From assembly GCA_002686085.1 (NCBI GenBank), contig NZAC01000022.1, positions 58,861 to 122,860 of the forward strand: a DNA stretch of 64,000 nt, read 5' to 3'. Under the pieces are notes generated by a model, which was given only the letters and a program-made list of their open reading frames with translations, was not told the DNA's origin and did not search any database. Below are positions 39,688-49,494 of the stretch, piece by piece; within the stretch, counting starts at the first letter, position 1, and each line of letters starts with the position of its first letter. A program made the translations under genes and the position numbers. This stretch comes from Roseibacillus sp. Lineage in GTDB: Bacteria > Verrucomicrobiota > Verrucomicrobiia > Verrucomicrobiales > Akkermansiaceae.

Positions 39688-40152
39688 TTAGAAGGGAATT
39701 TCGCCCCCATCATCATCGAAATCACCTGCGGCGGGAGATCCCCCCTGCCGTTGAGAGGCCGGAGGAGAAGATTGTTGGCCTGACGAGGAGCCCTCCCCAC
39801 GTGGCTGCCCTCCTCCTCGGCCATCGGAAAGGAACTGCATGTTCTCTCCCACCACCTTGAGCTTGCTACGCTTCTGCCCTGTAGTCTTGTCATCCCACGT
39901 ATCCATCTGGAGGCGACCCTCAATATAGACGGGACGACCCTTCCCGAGATATTGCTGAGCGAGCTCAGCCTGCCTCGCCCACAACGTGACATCGATGAAT
40001 GTCGTCTCCTCTATCCGCTCGCCTTGGTCATTGTTCCGCACCCTGTTCACCGCCAAACCCAATTCTGCGACTGCGGTTCCCTTGGGCGTGTAGCGTAGCT
40101 CAGGGTCCCGGGTCAGATTCCCGATGAGCATCACCTTATTCAAATTAGCCAT
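39688..40152 (-). CDS. ssb: Single-stranded DNA-binding protein
   Basis: MANLNKVMLIGNLTRDPELRYTPKGTAVAELGLAVNR...; acidic tail DFDDDGGEIPF. Confidence 0.97.
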   Translation of the reverse strand: MANLNKVMLIGNLTRDPELRYTPKGTAVAELGLAVNRVRNNDQGERIEETTFIDVTLWARQAELAQQYLGKGRPVYIEGRLQMDTWDDKTTGQKRSKLKVVGENMQFLSDGRGGGQPRGEGSSSGQQSSPPASQRQGGSPAAGDFDDDGGEIPF

Positions 40153-40247
40153 AGCGGAGACGGTAGCTGGGGATAAGCGGCTACCAAGGAAAATTTGAAT
40201 TCGCCCCCGCGTTCAACCTTCTCTGCTACATCCAGTACATCAAAAAC

Positions 40248-40265
40248 GGCGCGCTCATGCGCGCC
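40248..40265 (-). terminator. Probable intrinsic terminator between rpsF and ssb
   Basis: Perfect 7-bp stem ggcgcgc-tcat-gcgcgcc followed on the minus strand by gtttttga; a second hairpin (gtgaccgc..gcggttac) lies upstream. Confidence 0.6.
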
Positions 40266-40317
40266 ATTGGTAACCGCAACCCTTCGCGGTCACGGATTTT
40301 TCACGGGACTATTGCTG

Positions 40318-40605
40318 CTAACCTAACCGCTGATAATGCTGCAGGTGCACCACGGCGTTAAGCTTCAATTTACCTTGGATCTTCTGAACCTGCTGGGAGT
40401 CTGCCTGAAAGATATAGTTTACGTAGTGTCCTCCATCAAGGTGGCGGGCATTGTAGGCAAACTTGTGGCGGCCTAGCTGCTTAATTTCTTCAAGCTTGGC
40501 TCCTTCTGCCTCCATCTCCTTCGCGACGGCTCCCACGAGGTCGTCGACACTATCTTCCTTCCCTTTCGTGTTCAGAACAATCAGGCCTTCGTATTTCCTG
40601 TCCAT
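40318..40605 (-). CDS. rpsF: 30S ribosomal protein S6
   Basis: MDRKYEGLIVLNTKGKEDSVDDLV...GRHKFAYNARHLDGGHYVNYIFQA. Confidence 0.93.
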   Translation of the reverse strand: MDRKYEGLIVLNTKGKEDSVDDLVGAVAKEMEAEGAKLEEIKQLGRHKFAYNARHLDGGHYVNYIFQADSQQVQKIQGKLKLNAVVHLQHYQRLG

Positions 40606-41224
40606 CGTCTGTTTTCTTGGGTTTCGATTTAGAATCGGGTTTTGTTTTTTGCCCCTTGGGGCGCGAATTAAAGCGGTTGGCAGCCTTGCTGATGCCTTCA
40701 GAGAGGGCAACCTGCACAGCATCGACAGCGGTGGCAAGCGCCTTTTCCGCCGCTTCTCTCTCATCGGGCCCGAAGCGACCAAGTACGTGCCCACTGAGCC
40801 TCGCTCCCGGAACCCCACCGATTCCTACTTTAAGACGCGGAAATGACTGAGAACCCAGATCTGAGAGGAGGCTCTGAATACCATTATGGCCACCAGCACT
40901 GCCATTCAGGCGAAATCGGTGCTGCCCTAGCGGTAGAGCGACATCATCATACACCACTAGAATGCTTTCGGGGGCAATCTTGTAAAAACGGGAAACCGCA
41001 GCAACAGCACGGCCACTGAGGTTCATATAGGTCTGAGGCTTGAGAAACAGAAGTCCTTCGGCAGAGCGACACATTTCAGCCCTCCATTTCTTCTCAGGGC
41101 GGAATGCCAACCCGGCAGCGGTCACAACCCTTTCCAGAATTTCGAAGCCGACGTTGTGCCGGGTCCCAGCATACTCCTTTCCAGGATTTCCCAAGCCTAC
41201 AACCAGTTGCGGAATATCAGCCAC
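40550..41224 (-). CDS. pth: Peptidyl-tRNA hydrolase with basic C-terminal extension
   Basis: LVVGLGNPGKEYAGTRHNVGFEIL, LKPQTYMNLSGRAV, VVYDDVALPLGQHRFRLNGSAGGHNGIQSL. Confidence 0.95.
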   Translation of the reverse strand: MADIPQLVVGLGNPGKEYAGTRHNVGFEILERVVTAAGLAFRPEKKWRAEMCRSAEGLLFLKPQTYMNLSGRAVAAVSRFYKIAPESILVVYDDVALPLGQHRFRLNGSAGGHNGIQSLLSDLGSQSFPRLKVGIGGVPGARLSGHVLGRFGPDEREAAEKALATAVDAVQVALSEGISKAANRFNSRPKGQKTKPDSKSKPKKTDDGQEIRRPDCSEHEREGR

Positions 41225-41361
41225 TTCTGTCCCTTAACGATTCCAGAGAGGAAATGCGCCCCGAAAAATGTTTGCAGGACCAAACCCCGCTTCCTGCATA
41301 AGCCCCGAGGCTCACCCCACGTCTGGTTTAAGCCTCTGAGCCCGATGGTAAAGATACGAAA

Positions 41362-42009
41362 TTACCCGGCAGACTGTTCCGCTCCTTCAGAGGCCGCATC
41401 AGTGTCGGCTCCTCCTTCTTCCTCTCCGGCAGCTGCCTCACTGAGAGCCACCCGGGTTTTCGCTACAAGTGCGACCACCACGTCCTGTCCGAGAGTTGGC
41501 GAGACTCCTTCAGGCCAGTTCATCCCACCAACACTAAGAACCTCTCCAACATTCAGCCCACTCGCATCGCCTTCAATTGTCTCTGGAAGGTCCTTGGGAA
41601 GGCATTTGATCTCTAGGCTGTAGATCATCTGCTCCAGCTGGCCGCCAAGCTTCACCCCAACAGCCTCGCCCACCAGGGAGACGGGAATCTGCGCCGTGAT
41701 CTCGCTCTTGTCGTCGACTGCAATAAAATCAACATGCAGCACCTGTCCGCTGAGCGGGTCGTGCTGGAGGTCTTTAAGGAAGGCTAACTGGCTGCTGCCA
41801 CCATCCAGTTCGAGGTCAACCAGAACATTGGTAGACGCACTGTCGGCCAACATTTCACGAATCCCCTTGGCACTCACCTTGACATTCCGATTTTCAGAAC
41901 CGCCCCCGTATACCACAGAGGGGATGAATCCTTCCCGGCGCATGCGCTTAAGCACGCCACTGCCTGTGCGCTTCCGATCTTCCGCTTTAAGTGAGTGCGT
42001 TTTAGCCAT
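41362..42009 (-). CDS. rplY: 50S ribosomal protein L25/general stress protein Ctc
   Basis: L25 N-domain RKRTGSGVLKRMRREGFIPSVVYGGG, Ctc C-domain and acidic tail. Confidence 0.93.
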   Translation of the reverse strand: MAKTHSLKAEDRKRTGSGVLKRMRREGFIPSVVYGGGSENRNVKVSAKGIREMLADSASTNVLVDLELDGGSSQLAFLKDLQHDPLSGQVLHVDFIAVDDKSEITAQIPVSLVGEAVGVKLGGQLEQMIYSLEIKCLPKDLPETIEGDASGLNVGEVLSVGGMNWPEGVSPTLGQDVVVALVAKTRVALSEAAAGEEEGGADTDAASEGAEQSAG

Positions 42010-42068
42010 TTGTCTGCGAGGTTTGTTGCTCCCAGAGAGCTTTTTATGCTCCGCGGGGGGGCGGTTTG

Positions 42069-43022
42069 CTACACGGATCCACTGTCGATGTCAAAGAGAG
42101 AACTAACCGATTTTCCATTGTGGATTCTAAGGATCGCCTCTCCAAGAAGTCCTGCAATGTCCAAGGTGGTCACCTTAGAGCGGCAGGCTTCGGGTGGGGG
42201 AGGAGTGGAATTGGTAGTAATTAGCTCATCTATTGCAGAACCCATGATCCGCTCACAGCCAAGATTCCCGAGAACTGCGTGAGATACTCCTGCAAAAATC
42301 CGTCCCGCACCGCTACTCTTGAGAGTCTCCGCAGCGGCACACAGGGTGCCAGCCGTCTCCGTCATATCGTCTACGATAATGGCATCGCGCCCCTCAACCT
42401 CTCCAATGAGCTTCATCGGTTCTACCACGGTCGCAGAAATTCTCTGCTTGGCAACGATAGCGAGTTCCGCCCCCAGAACGTCCGCATAGCTTCTTGCCAT
42501 CTTGACCCCTCCCACGTCGGGCGAAACCACCGTGAGTCCCCGATCGTTGTCTTGGCGCTGTTCGCGTAGATGCTTGAGCAGAACCGGCTTGGCGTACAGA
42601 TGATCAACCGGAATATCAAAGAACCCCTGTACCTGAGCGGCATGCAGGTCCATGGTGAGCACCCTGTCAACACCGGCGGCTTCAATCAGGTTGGCTACCA
42701 GCTTCGCCGTAATTGGGGCCCGGGGCTTGTCCTTACGGTCCTGCCGCGCATAGCCAAAAAATGGAATCACTGCAGTGATCCGCTCGGCGCTGGCACGGCG
42801 AACGGCGTCAACCATGATGAGCAGCTCCATCAGGTTCTGGTTTGTCGGCGGACACGTGGGCTGAATCAGGAAGACATCCTGCCGTCGGACATTTTCATCG
42901 ATTCTGACATATGTTTCTCCATCAGGAAAACTACTAACCTCCGCATTGGCCAGGGGGCTTCCTATCTGGTCTGCGATTCCCTGCGCAAGCGAGGGGTGGG
43001 CGTTCCCGGTGAGAAGTTTCAT
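42069..43022 (-). CDS. prs: Ribose-phosphate pyrophosphokinase
   Basis: MKLLTGNAHPSLAQGIADQIG; FSDGET-like SFPDGETYVRI; ERITAVIPFFGYARQDRKDKPR; VDDMTETAGTL. Confidence 0.96.
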   Translation of the reverse strand: MKLLTGNAHPSLAQGIADQIGSPLANAEVSSFPDGETYVRIDENVRRQDVFLIQPTCPPTNQNLMELLIMVDAVRRASAERITAVIPFFGYARQDRKDKPRAPITAKLVANLIEAAGVDRVLTMDLHAAQVQGFFDIPVDHLYAKPVLLKHLREQRQDNDRGLTVVSPDVGGVKMARSYADVLGAELAIVAKQRISATVVEPMKLIGEVEGRDAIIVDDMTETAGTLCAAAETLKSSGAGRIFAGVSHAVLGNLGCERIMGSAIDELITTNSTPPPPEACRSKVTTLDIAGLLGEAILRIHNGKSVSSLFDIDSGSV

Positions 43023-43123
43023 GAAGTTGGTGGGGACACCTTGGTTATTAGTTTCAGGCGCACAGGGCGAGTAGAATCGGTCAGAGCCTAAACTCCGCAC
43101 TCGAATTCAGGCCGATGAGCCAA

Positions 43124-44557
43124 TCACCTGCTCCCCCGTCTCAGAAGCACTACGGGAATGGTCCGGAGAAGGATCTTGAGATCAAGGCCCAGAGACCAGT
43201 TGTCGATGTATTCAAGGTCTAGTCTCACCCACTCATCGAAGTTGGTAATCTTATTCCGCCCTTCAACCTGCCAGAGGCAGGTAATTCCCGGCTTCACACT
43301 CAGACGACGCCGATGCTCCGATTTGGCGAACTGTTCAACCTCGTAAGTCGGGAGAGGGCGCGGACCCACGAGACTCATTTCTCCACGCAACACGTTCAGG
43401 ATCTGGGGCAATTCGTCGATGCTGGTTCGGCGGAGGAACCTGCCAAATCTGAAGACCCTTGGATCCTTCTCGAGCTTGAAGACTGGACCTGACATTTCAT
43501 TCCCCTGAGCCTCCTTCACCGCATCAAGCTGAGATTCTGCTCCCGGATGCATCGTCCGGAATTTCCACATATTAAACGGCTTTCCGTGACGGCCTGCTCG
43601 TTTTTGGCGGAAAAAAACTGGGCCCTTGGGGCTACTTATCTTGATAGCAAGAGCAACCCACCACCAAATCAGGACGAGGGAAACTGCAAAGGCTACCACG
43701 GACAGGGCAACATCGACCATGGTCTTGATCCAGAGAGCCCATGACAACTCCGGGGTCGAGCGTAGCACCAACATTGGATTACTTCCCATGCTGTCAAAAT
43801 CTGGTCGCGCCACCTGTGCTTGGAGAAATCCTGCTGAGATCCACGCCTCCACACCCTGTAGTTCACAAATCTCGATCAACTCCGCCAGCTCGCCAAACTC
43901 GGTCTGCTTGGGAGCAAAGATCGCCCTCGCCACGGATTCACTCTTAAGCAGGCTACTGAAATTATCAGGGCTGCTCTCGGCGGGATGATAGTGAGCCACC
44001 ACCTTGTATTGAGCGAGGACGTCCGCCGAAAGGCTTGCCTCAAACTCTGCAATTGCCTCCTCTGATCCAACATAAATAACCGCTTCCTTCGCGTCTTCTG
44101 CACGCACGGAATGCAGGACGAAGCTTCGAACCAGGCCCTCCCGGGCCAGCACGAGACACACCGCAATGGGAACTGCCACACCAAGCGTCAGCCTGGGAGT
44201 GTCGCCCAGCTTCAGGAACACGACCAACGCCCCGACAACCACTCCTACAATAATCAGGGATTTAAACATCTGGGATAACGAATCCCTGATACGTTTACGC
44301 AAGGGATGCCGGTAAAACCCAAAAGCTCCAAGTGCGACCGGGGTAAGGGGCACAATAACAACCAACAAGGGAATCAAGTCCCCAAGCCCAACTTCGACCG
44401 GATCACCGCCTCCAGGCCACAGTCCCCACTTTATGAGGACCCGAAGGAGGTCCTCCCGGACTGAGGAACTGATAACAAATGCCAGATACACCAGCGCGGC
44501 ATCGGCGAACTGCAGTGCCTGCACTGAAAGCGCTTCTTTGCGTCCTTGGGCCATCAC
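43124..44557 (-). CDS. Exopolysaccharide polyprenyl-phosphate sugar transferase (WcaJ-like)
   Basis: GPVFFRQKRAGRHGKPFNMWKFRTMHPGAE, LRRTSIDELPQILNVLRGEMSLVGPRPLP. Confidence 0.95.
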   Translation of the reverse strand: MMAQGRKEALSVQALQFADAALVYLAFVISSSVREDLLRVLIKWGLWPGGGDPVEVGLGDLIPLLVVIVPLTPVALGAFGFYRHPLRKRIRDSLSQMFKSLIIVGVVVGALVVFLKLGDTPRLTLGVAVPIAVCLVLAREGLVRSFVLHSVRAEDAKEAVIYVGSEEAIAEFEASLSADVLAQYKVVAHYHPAESSPDNFSSLLKSESVARAIFAPKQTEFGELAELIEICELQGVEAWISAGFLQAQVARPDFDSMGSNPMLVLRSTPELSWALWIKTMVDVALSVVAFAVSLVLIWWWVALAIKISSPKGPVFFRQKRAGRHGKPFNMWKFRTMHPGAESQLDAVKEAQGNEMSGPVFKLEKDPRVFRFGRFLRRTSIDELPQILNVLRGEMSLVGPRPLPTYEVEQFAKSEHRRRLSVKPGITCLWQVEGRNKITNFDEWVRLDLEYIDNWSLGLDLKILLRTIPVVLLRRGSR

Positions 44558-46572
44558 TCTTTGTCGCGGTCAGCCGGCCTTGGAAACCGATTGAGAATAT
44601 CGTCCGGAAGGTCAGGCCGGATTTTCCCATCCTGCAATGATTTTATGTAGAATCCCACAATTTCCCGCCTCTGCCTGAATTCCTGCGGCTGACTGAAGCG
44701 AAACCCGCGGCGGATTGAAAGCTCGAGGTATTCCTTGGAGAGTAGAAAGCACCCAAGAGCTTCCTCCGGCCTGCGACTATACCAGAGCTGTTTTCCTCGC
44801 AGAGCAAGATGATGGGAAAGTCCCGCGAAGGCCCCAAACTTGCGCTCTCTTCGTCGAGCGACCCGGATGGCTTCGCGGTGGATATCGGCAGCTTCGTCAA
44901 AATCTCCTAGCAAATCATGAACGAGTCCAAGCTCAACCAGAACTCGAGCATCCTGAGGGTGTCGGCGAAGCGCAATCTCCAGCCCCCATCGGGCTTCCTG
45001 CAAACACACCCCCAACTCGGAGCGGAGCTCCTCTGGCGTGCGCGCATAGACACTCAATTGGAGACGCCCATACAGTTCCGCAGAAAAGTAATGAGGGCTC
45101 TTCTCCACGAGCTGGCGTAATCGCGGCAACTCGGCAAGGCCCACCTCGTAATTCGTCGCCCTTTCTTTCTCCCAATGGAGCCATTTTGCCATGTGCAGGC
45201 TCTCTTTACCGGTAGCAACCATTCCCAGAAAAATCATGAGAACCAAGAGAGCGCCGTGGGTAAGCTTCGCTGAAGTCGCGCGGGTAACTCTGGGTGAGGG
45301 GAACAACAATCCCATCACAAGCGCCACCAGCATCAGAATAGGAAGGAGATGGGTTTGAAAATCAAAGGTGGCATGCAACATGCCACCCGCCAAAGCCCCA
45401 ACACAACCTACTCTCAAACCTCGCTCGAGCGAGGATCCCTCTGAGCCATCCCGGGCAATTCTCACCACGGCTCCTACGAAAACCGTCAACAGGAATCCAA
45501 CGATGAGAATGAGGCCAGCAATTCCGTAATCGCACAGCACTTGGAGATATTCGCTATGGGCAAGCTCAGGGTCATTGACCCAGCTGGGAATATCCGTATC
45601 CCAGTGCTGGACCGCAAGATATCGATAACTTTGGCTTCCGTTGCCAAACAAAGGCTTCTCCTGCCAGATTTCATAAGCGACCGCTGCGAGGCCCAGTCGC
45701 GAACTGGAGCCCAGAAGATTTCCCATGTCCGAGTCCTGACCCCGCTCCTCGCTCAAGGTTGAAGTCGACAGCGAGACTACCGCAATGGCAATCACCCCGA
45801 GAGCGGCAAAGGCCACGCACCCTATCACCCACGCGCCCAGAGTCCGGCTTCTTACCCGTAGGAAAACCAAGATCGCACAGGCACAACCAATCCCTCCCGT
45901 CATGGCAGCGAACCCGGCCCGGGATTTGGTCAACCATGTGAGCCAGATCCCAACAAGGATGAGCAGGAGGAGAGGTCCTCTCTGCCTCCACGAGGGCCTG
46001 CAGAGCACGAGGCCGGCACCCAGCGGCATGATGATTGCTAGAAGCCCTGCCAGGTTGTTCCACTGCCAGAATAGCCCGCTCACGCCCTCAGTGCTGGGAC
46101 GTTGGTGTCGAAAGAAGGTGAAGCCCGGATCGAAGAAGTGCTGGTAACACCCCGCAAGAAGCTGCAATCCCAGCACCACGCCAATCCCGATCAGCACAAG
46201 CATTCGCTCACGGCGACCAATCGCGCACACCGAGACCGTTGCCAGAGTCAGCCACGCCATGCTGAGTAAGTGAAGGTCATGGCGACCAAGGTCCCAGACC
46301 TCTGAGAAGAGAGCTCTGACCGCAAAATACAAAAGCACGGGCCCTCCCCCGATAAGAAGCGGCAGGCCCATCGCCCGACCAGACCGAACCGCATCCGTCA
46401 GCCCCAGAAGTGCCGCCAGGCCGACCAAGGGAACGGCAAAGGCACTACGGTGAAGCTCGAGCCCTCCCCCAAAGAGAACTGCTACCACCCAACCTGTCAT
46501 AAGACAAAGCAACGCAGACCAAGAAAGCCATCTGCTCTCTGTCTTATGATCTTGAGACCTTTGGGTTATCAT
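44554..46572 (-). CDS. O-antigen ligase/polymerase (Wzy-like) with C-terminal TPR region
   Basis: Multi-TM; GNGSQSYRYLAVQHWDTDIPSWVNDPELAHSEYLQVLCDYGIAGLI Wzy_C signature; TPR-like tail; ATGA overlap with the sugar transferase. Confidence 0.88.
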   Translation of the reverse strand: MITQRSQDHKTESRWLSWSALLCLMTGWVVAVLFGGGLELHRSAFAVPLVGLAALLGLTDAVRSGRAMGLPLLIGGGPVLLYFAVRALFSEVWDLGRHDLHLLSMAWLTLATVSVCAIGRRERMLVLIGIGVVLGLQLLAGCYQHFFDPGFTFFRHQRPSTEGVSGLFWQWNNLAGLLAIIMPLGAGLVLCRPSWRQRGPLLLLILVGIWLTWLTKSRAGFAAMTGGIGCACAILVFLRVRSRTLGAWVIGCVAFAALGVIAIAVVSLSTSTLSEERGQDSDMGNLLGSSSRLGLAAVAYEIWQEKPLFGNGSQSYRYLAVQHWDTDIPSWVNDPELAHSEYLQVLCDYGIAGLILIVGFLLTVFVGAVVRIARDGSEGSSLERGLRVGCVGALAGGMLHATFDFQTHLLPILMLVALVMGLLFPSPRVTRATSAKLTHGALLVLMIFLGMVATGKESLHMAKWLHWEKERATNYEVGLAELPRLRQLVEKSPHYFSAELYGRLQLSVYARTPEELRSELGVCLQEARWGLEIALRRHPQDARVLVELGLVHDLLGDFDEAADIHREAIRVARRRERKFGAFAGLSHHLALRGKQLWYSRRPEEALGCFLLSKEYLELSIRRGFRFSQPQEFRQRREIVGFYIKSLQDGKIRPDLPDDILNRFPRPADRDKE

Positions 46573-46607
46573 CAATTTAGAATCTTGAAGCAGATGAAGT
46601 AGCGGGC

Positions 46608-47528
46608 TCAGCGAATAGCAGTAAACCAACCGACCAAGACTAACCATCCTCCCAAAGAAATCAAAAGGCTCCAGCTCCTCAGAAGCAAATACTCCGGAGT
46701 TTCCACAGAGGTCGATCTCCACGCCAGTTTAAGGTAGCTCAGTAGCCCCAACAGAGCCGGGACAGCGGTTAGAACGAACGGCACCCAATCCGACCTGCTG
46801 AGACAGTAGGCCACGTAAATGGATCCAGCGCATAATGCACTACACCCGATTAGAACGTTAAGAAGTTCAGCCGTGTATCCCCGCAGGGCCCGGCGTGTTG
46901 AACCCAGAGCCATTTCCGAACTCTCCATCAGCAACCACTCTCCCTTTCTTTTTCCAAAACCCAGAAGAAGAGCGAGAAAGTAGGTGCACCCCACGAGCCA
47001 TCCGGTGGGATGGGCTGTGAAATCAAAACTCTGAAGAGCAAACGCCCCAGCCGCAACCCGGGCAACAAATCCAAGCCCTATAACGAGGACATCAACAAGA
47101 GGAAGGCCTCGAAGGCAGAAGGAATACAGCCATGAAAGCAGGTAATAGGCGATTAGCACCAAGGTCACACTACCCAAGCCGTAAAACACAAACGAAAGGC
47201 CAAGTGCGGTGGCGACCAAGACCGTTACAACGACCCACGCCGCCCGGACCGCTATATACCCCGCTGCGATTGGTCGATCCCTCTTGTTAGGGTGACAGCG
47301 GTCCTCCTTTCGGTTGAAAATATCGTTTGCCAGATAAACCGCACTAGAGATCAGACAGAAACAAACCGCCGCAGGCAGGACTGCAGACCAGGCCGACCCA
47401 TCAAAGACCGCTCCATGAAAAAGAAGCGCCGCAAGACAGAATCCACTCTTTGTCCAGTGATGCACACGCAGGGCAACCAGCCACCTGCAAATCGTGGTTT
47501 GAATCAACGCTGTTTCTGTTCCTGACAT
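46608..47528 (-). CDS. UbiA-family prenyltransferase, decaprenyl-phosphate phosphoribosyltransferase-like
   Basis: WLVALRVHHWTKSGF, SSAVYLANDIFNRKEDRCHPNKRDRPIAAG, LLGFGKRKGEW. Confidence 0.85.
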   Translation of the reverse strand: MSGTETALIQTTICRWLVALRVHHWTKSGFCLAALLFHGAVFDGSAWSAVLPAAVCFCLISSAVYLANDIFNRKEDRCHPNKRDRPIAAGYIAVRAAWVVVTVLVATALGLSFVFYGLGSVTLVLIAYYLLSWLYSFCLRGLPLVDVLVIGLGFVARVAAGAFALQSFDFTAHPTGWLVGCTYFLALLLGFGKRKGEWLLMESSEMALGSTRRALRGYTAELLNVLIGCSALCAGSIYVAYCLSRSDWVPFVLTAVPALLGLLSYLKLAWRSTSVETPEYLLLRSWSLLISLGGWLVLVGWFTAIR

Positions 47529-47577
47529 TAAAATTCCTGCTGAAGGCGCACTATTGTCCCGACCATCCTTATCATGG

Positions 47578-49494
47578 TCAACGACTTGACCCTGCTCCCG
47601 CATACTTCCTCACATCCATAAAGTTCGGCAACGTGCCGAATGCCGTCCAAAGATTCTGCATCTCAAGCGCGGAACCTGCGGCCAGACTGTTCCATTCTTT
47701 TGCGGTAATTGGAACCGTCCACCATGTAGTCGAATCGTACGAGCTCCCGATCTGTTTAAGATCCGTCGGGGTACCAAGTCTCCTTGCCATCGCCTCAAGG
47801 GCGCTCCTGTCTCGCCCAGCGACAATCCCTCGATGGCCTGCCAGTTCTTTGGATTTCCACTGTTCCCTCCCCCACGGGCGGACCGTGAAATCATTGCCAT
47901 TGAAGTAGTCATGTAGAGCCAGCTTGAGGCTCACTCCATTGTCTGGCCGTTGCTCCGGGTCACCTTCATTCCCAGGGGTCCAGAGGAAAATGCGTTCACC
48001 CATATCCCCCCCCAGCGGCCGAATATGGCCTCTCTCGAGCAATGAAAGAAGCGTGGACCGATTTGACCCCTCAGTAGCATTCACTCCGCGCTGCCTCTTA
48101 CCAAGGGTTCTCTCGTCAAAAAGGACATAATCCGCATCCTGAACCGTGGATGCCTTCTCCCTGCCGAAAAGCGCGAGGTGAAATGCCCCATAGGAAACAA
48201 GACCACTACTGAGCACCGCCCCCTTTCCCGGGGGGAGATCTCCCGGGACAATTGTATTCCATGCTCCCCAAACCCGCTGATTGTGATCAACAGGCTCTTT
48301 CATGCCGTTGGCCAGCCGCCCAAGGAACTCCCCATAGGCACCCATCGGCCAGAACCCATCTGTCGAAGGATATAGAGTCGGGGCAGAGGTAACAATACTA
48401 GCCTGTTTCCAACCGGCCATCCGCACCCCGACTACCCAGGGCAGCGCGGTGCTTAGCAGGGTAACGATGACTGCAAACCGGCCCCATCGCCCCTGCCCCA
48501 GACGGTCCCAGCAAGCACGACCACGGTCAGAAAAGAGAGTGAGAAGAATTGCAAGAGCAGGTAAGAACAGATGTCGAGGAGTGTAGAGGACACACCCATA
48601 AAAAATCAAAGGAAGCAGCACTGACAGAGCCATAAGCACTCGGAAGAGCGATCCTCTTGATACGAGACCGAAAGCAAAAGTAATTACCAGAAGGAGAAGC
48701 GCTCCCAGACCTCCTCCGACAAAGGCCAAAAACGTTGGAAGGACAAAAAACGGGGCTGGTAATACCGCGAACTTCTCGCTCAGCAGCAGTCCAAGAATAA
48801 TGGCAAAACCAGTGCCCACTATCATGGCTTGTACCCGCTGGTCCCGGAGAGTCGCGCGAAGAGATTCCTCCTGTGCCGCAAAAAGTGCCAGCAGGGGCAT
48901 AAGTAAAAGAGCGTCTTGACGCGCAGCGGTAGCCGCCCAAGCAAGTACTCCCACGAGACATACCCGGATCCCTGACTGACTACCTCGAGGGGTATCGGTC
49001 CCTGACCGCTCATGCTCATGACGAAGCATGACCGCAAGCAGGAGCAGAAAAGAAGCCGAGAGCATATTTGGAGATAGAAACACCCCTGAGAAGGAAAGAA
49101 CGGGAGTGAAGAGCGCGCCGTAAAGAACCGCAACTTGCACTCCTGACCACCTTTTCCGGGCTCCTACCGCGGCAAGAAGAGCAAGCGCATAGAAGGTGAT
49201 GGCGAGGAGGTTTCCCTCCCGGGCTATCTCCATCGATCTTTTATCGTCGGTCATGCGCACTTTGAGCCATGCCGCGGTAATCCAATATGATAAATACTGC
49301 TTGTCGTAGTTATAGCTATCGTTAGCAGCCACCGCCCTGTCCTTGGCGACCAGCTGAAGAGATCCTTCCAGGAGCGAAGCTTGATCGCTTTCCCGCATGA
49401 CGGGTCCCACCGCCCAGATTTCCAGACAGATCCACAAGACCGCTACTACAGAAGCAGCCAGGCGCATTGTCCCAGACCGACGTATTCTCATCAT
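47578..49494 (-). CDS. GT-C-like multi-TM glycosyltransferase-type protein
   Basis: 638 aa with many TM segments; acidic first periplasmic loop MRESDQASLLEGSLQL; within EPS operon. Confidence 0.6.
   Translation of the reverse strand: MMRIRRSGTMRLAASVVAVLWICLEIWAVGPVMRESDQASLLEGSLQLVAKDRAVAANDSYNYDKQYLSYWITAAWLKVRMTDDKRSMEIAREGNLLAITFYALALLAAVGARKRWSGVQVAVLYGALFTPVLSFSGVFLSPNMLSASFLLLLAVMLRHEHERSGTDTPRGSQSGIRVCLVGVLAWAATAARQDALLLMPLLALFAAQEESLRATLRDQRVQAMIVGTGFAIILGLLLSEKFAVLPAPFFVLPTFLAFVGGGLGALLLLVITFAFGLVSRGSLFRVLMALSVLLPLIFYGCVLYTPRHLFLPALAILLTLFSDRGRACWDRLGQGRWGRFAVIVTLLSTALPWVVGVRMAGWKQASIVTSAPTLYPSTDGFWPMGAYGEFLGRLANGMKEPVDHNQRVWGAWNTIVPGDLPPGKGAVLSSGLVSYGAFHLALFGREKASTVQDADYVLFDERTLGKRQRGVNATEGSNRSTLLSLLERGHIRPLGGDMGERIFLWTPGNEGDPEQRPDNGVSLKLALHDYFNGNDFTVRPWGREQWKSKELAGHRGIVAGRDRSALEAMARRLGTPTDLKQIGSSYDSTTWWTVPITAKEWNSLAAGSALEMQNLWTAFGTLPNFMDVRKYAGAGSSR

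Noticed and set aside
39498-39992. 164-aa minus-strand ORF overlapping rlmN and ssb
   Set aside because: Overlaps two strongly supported genes; no domain
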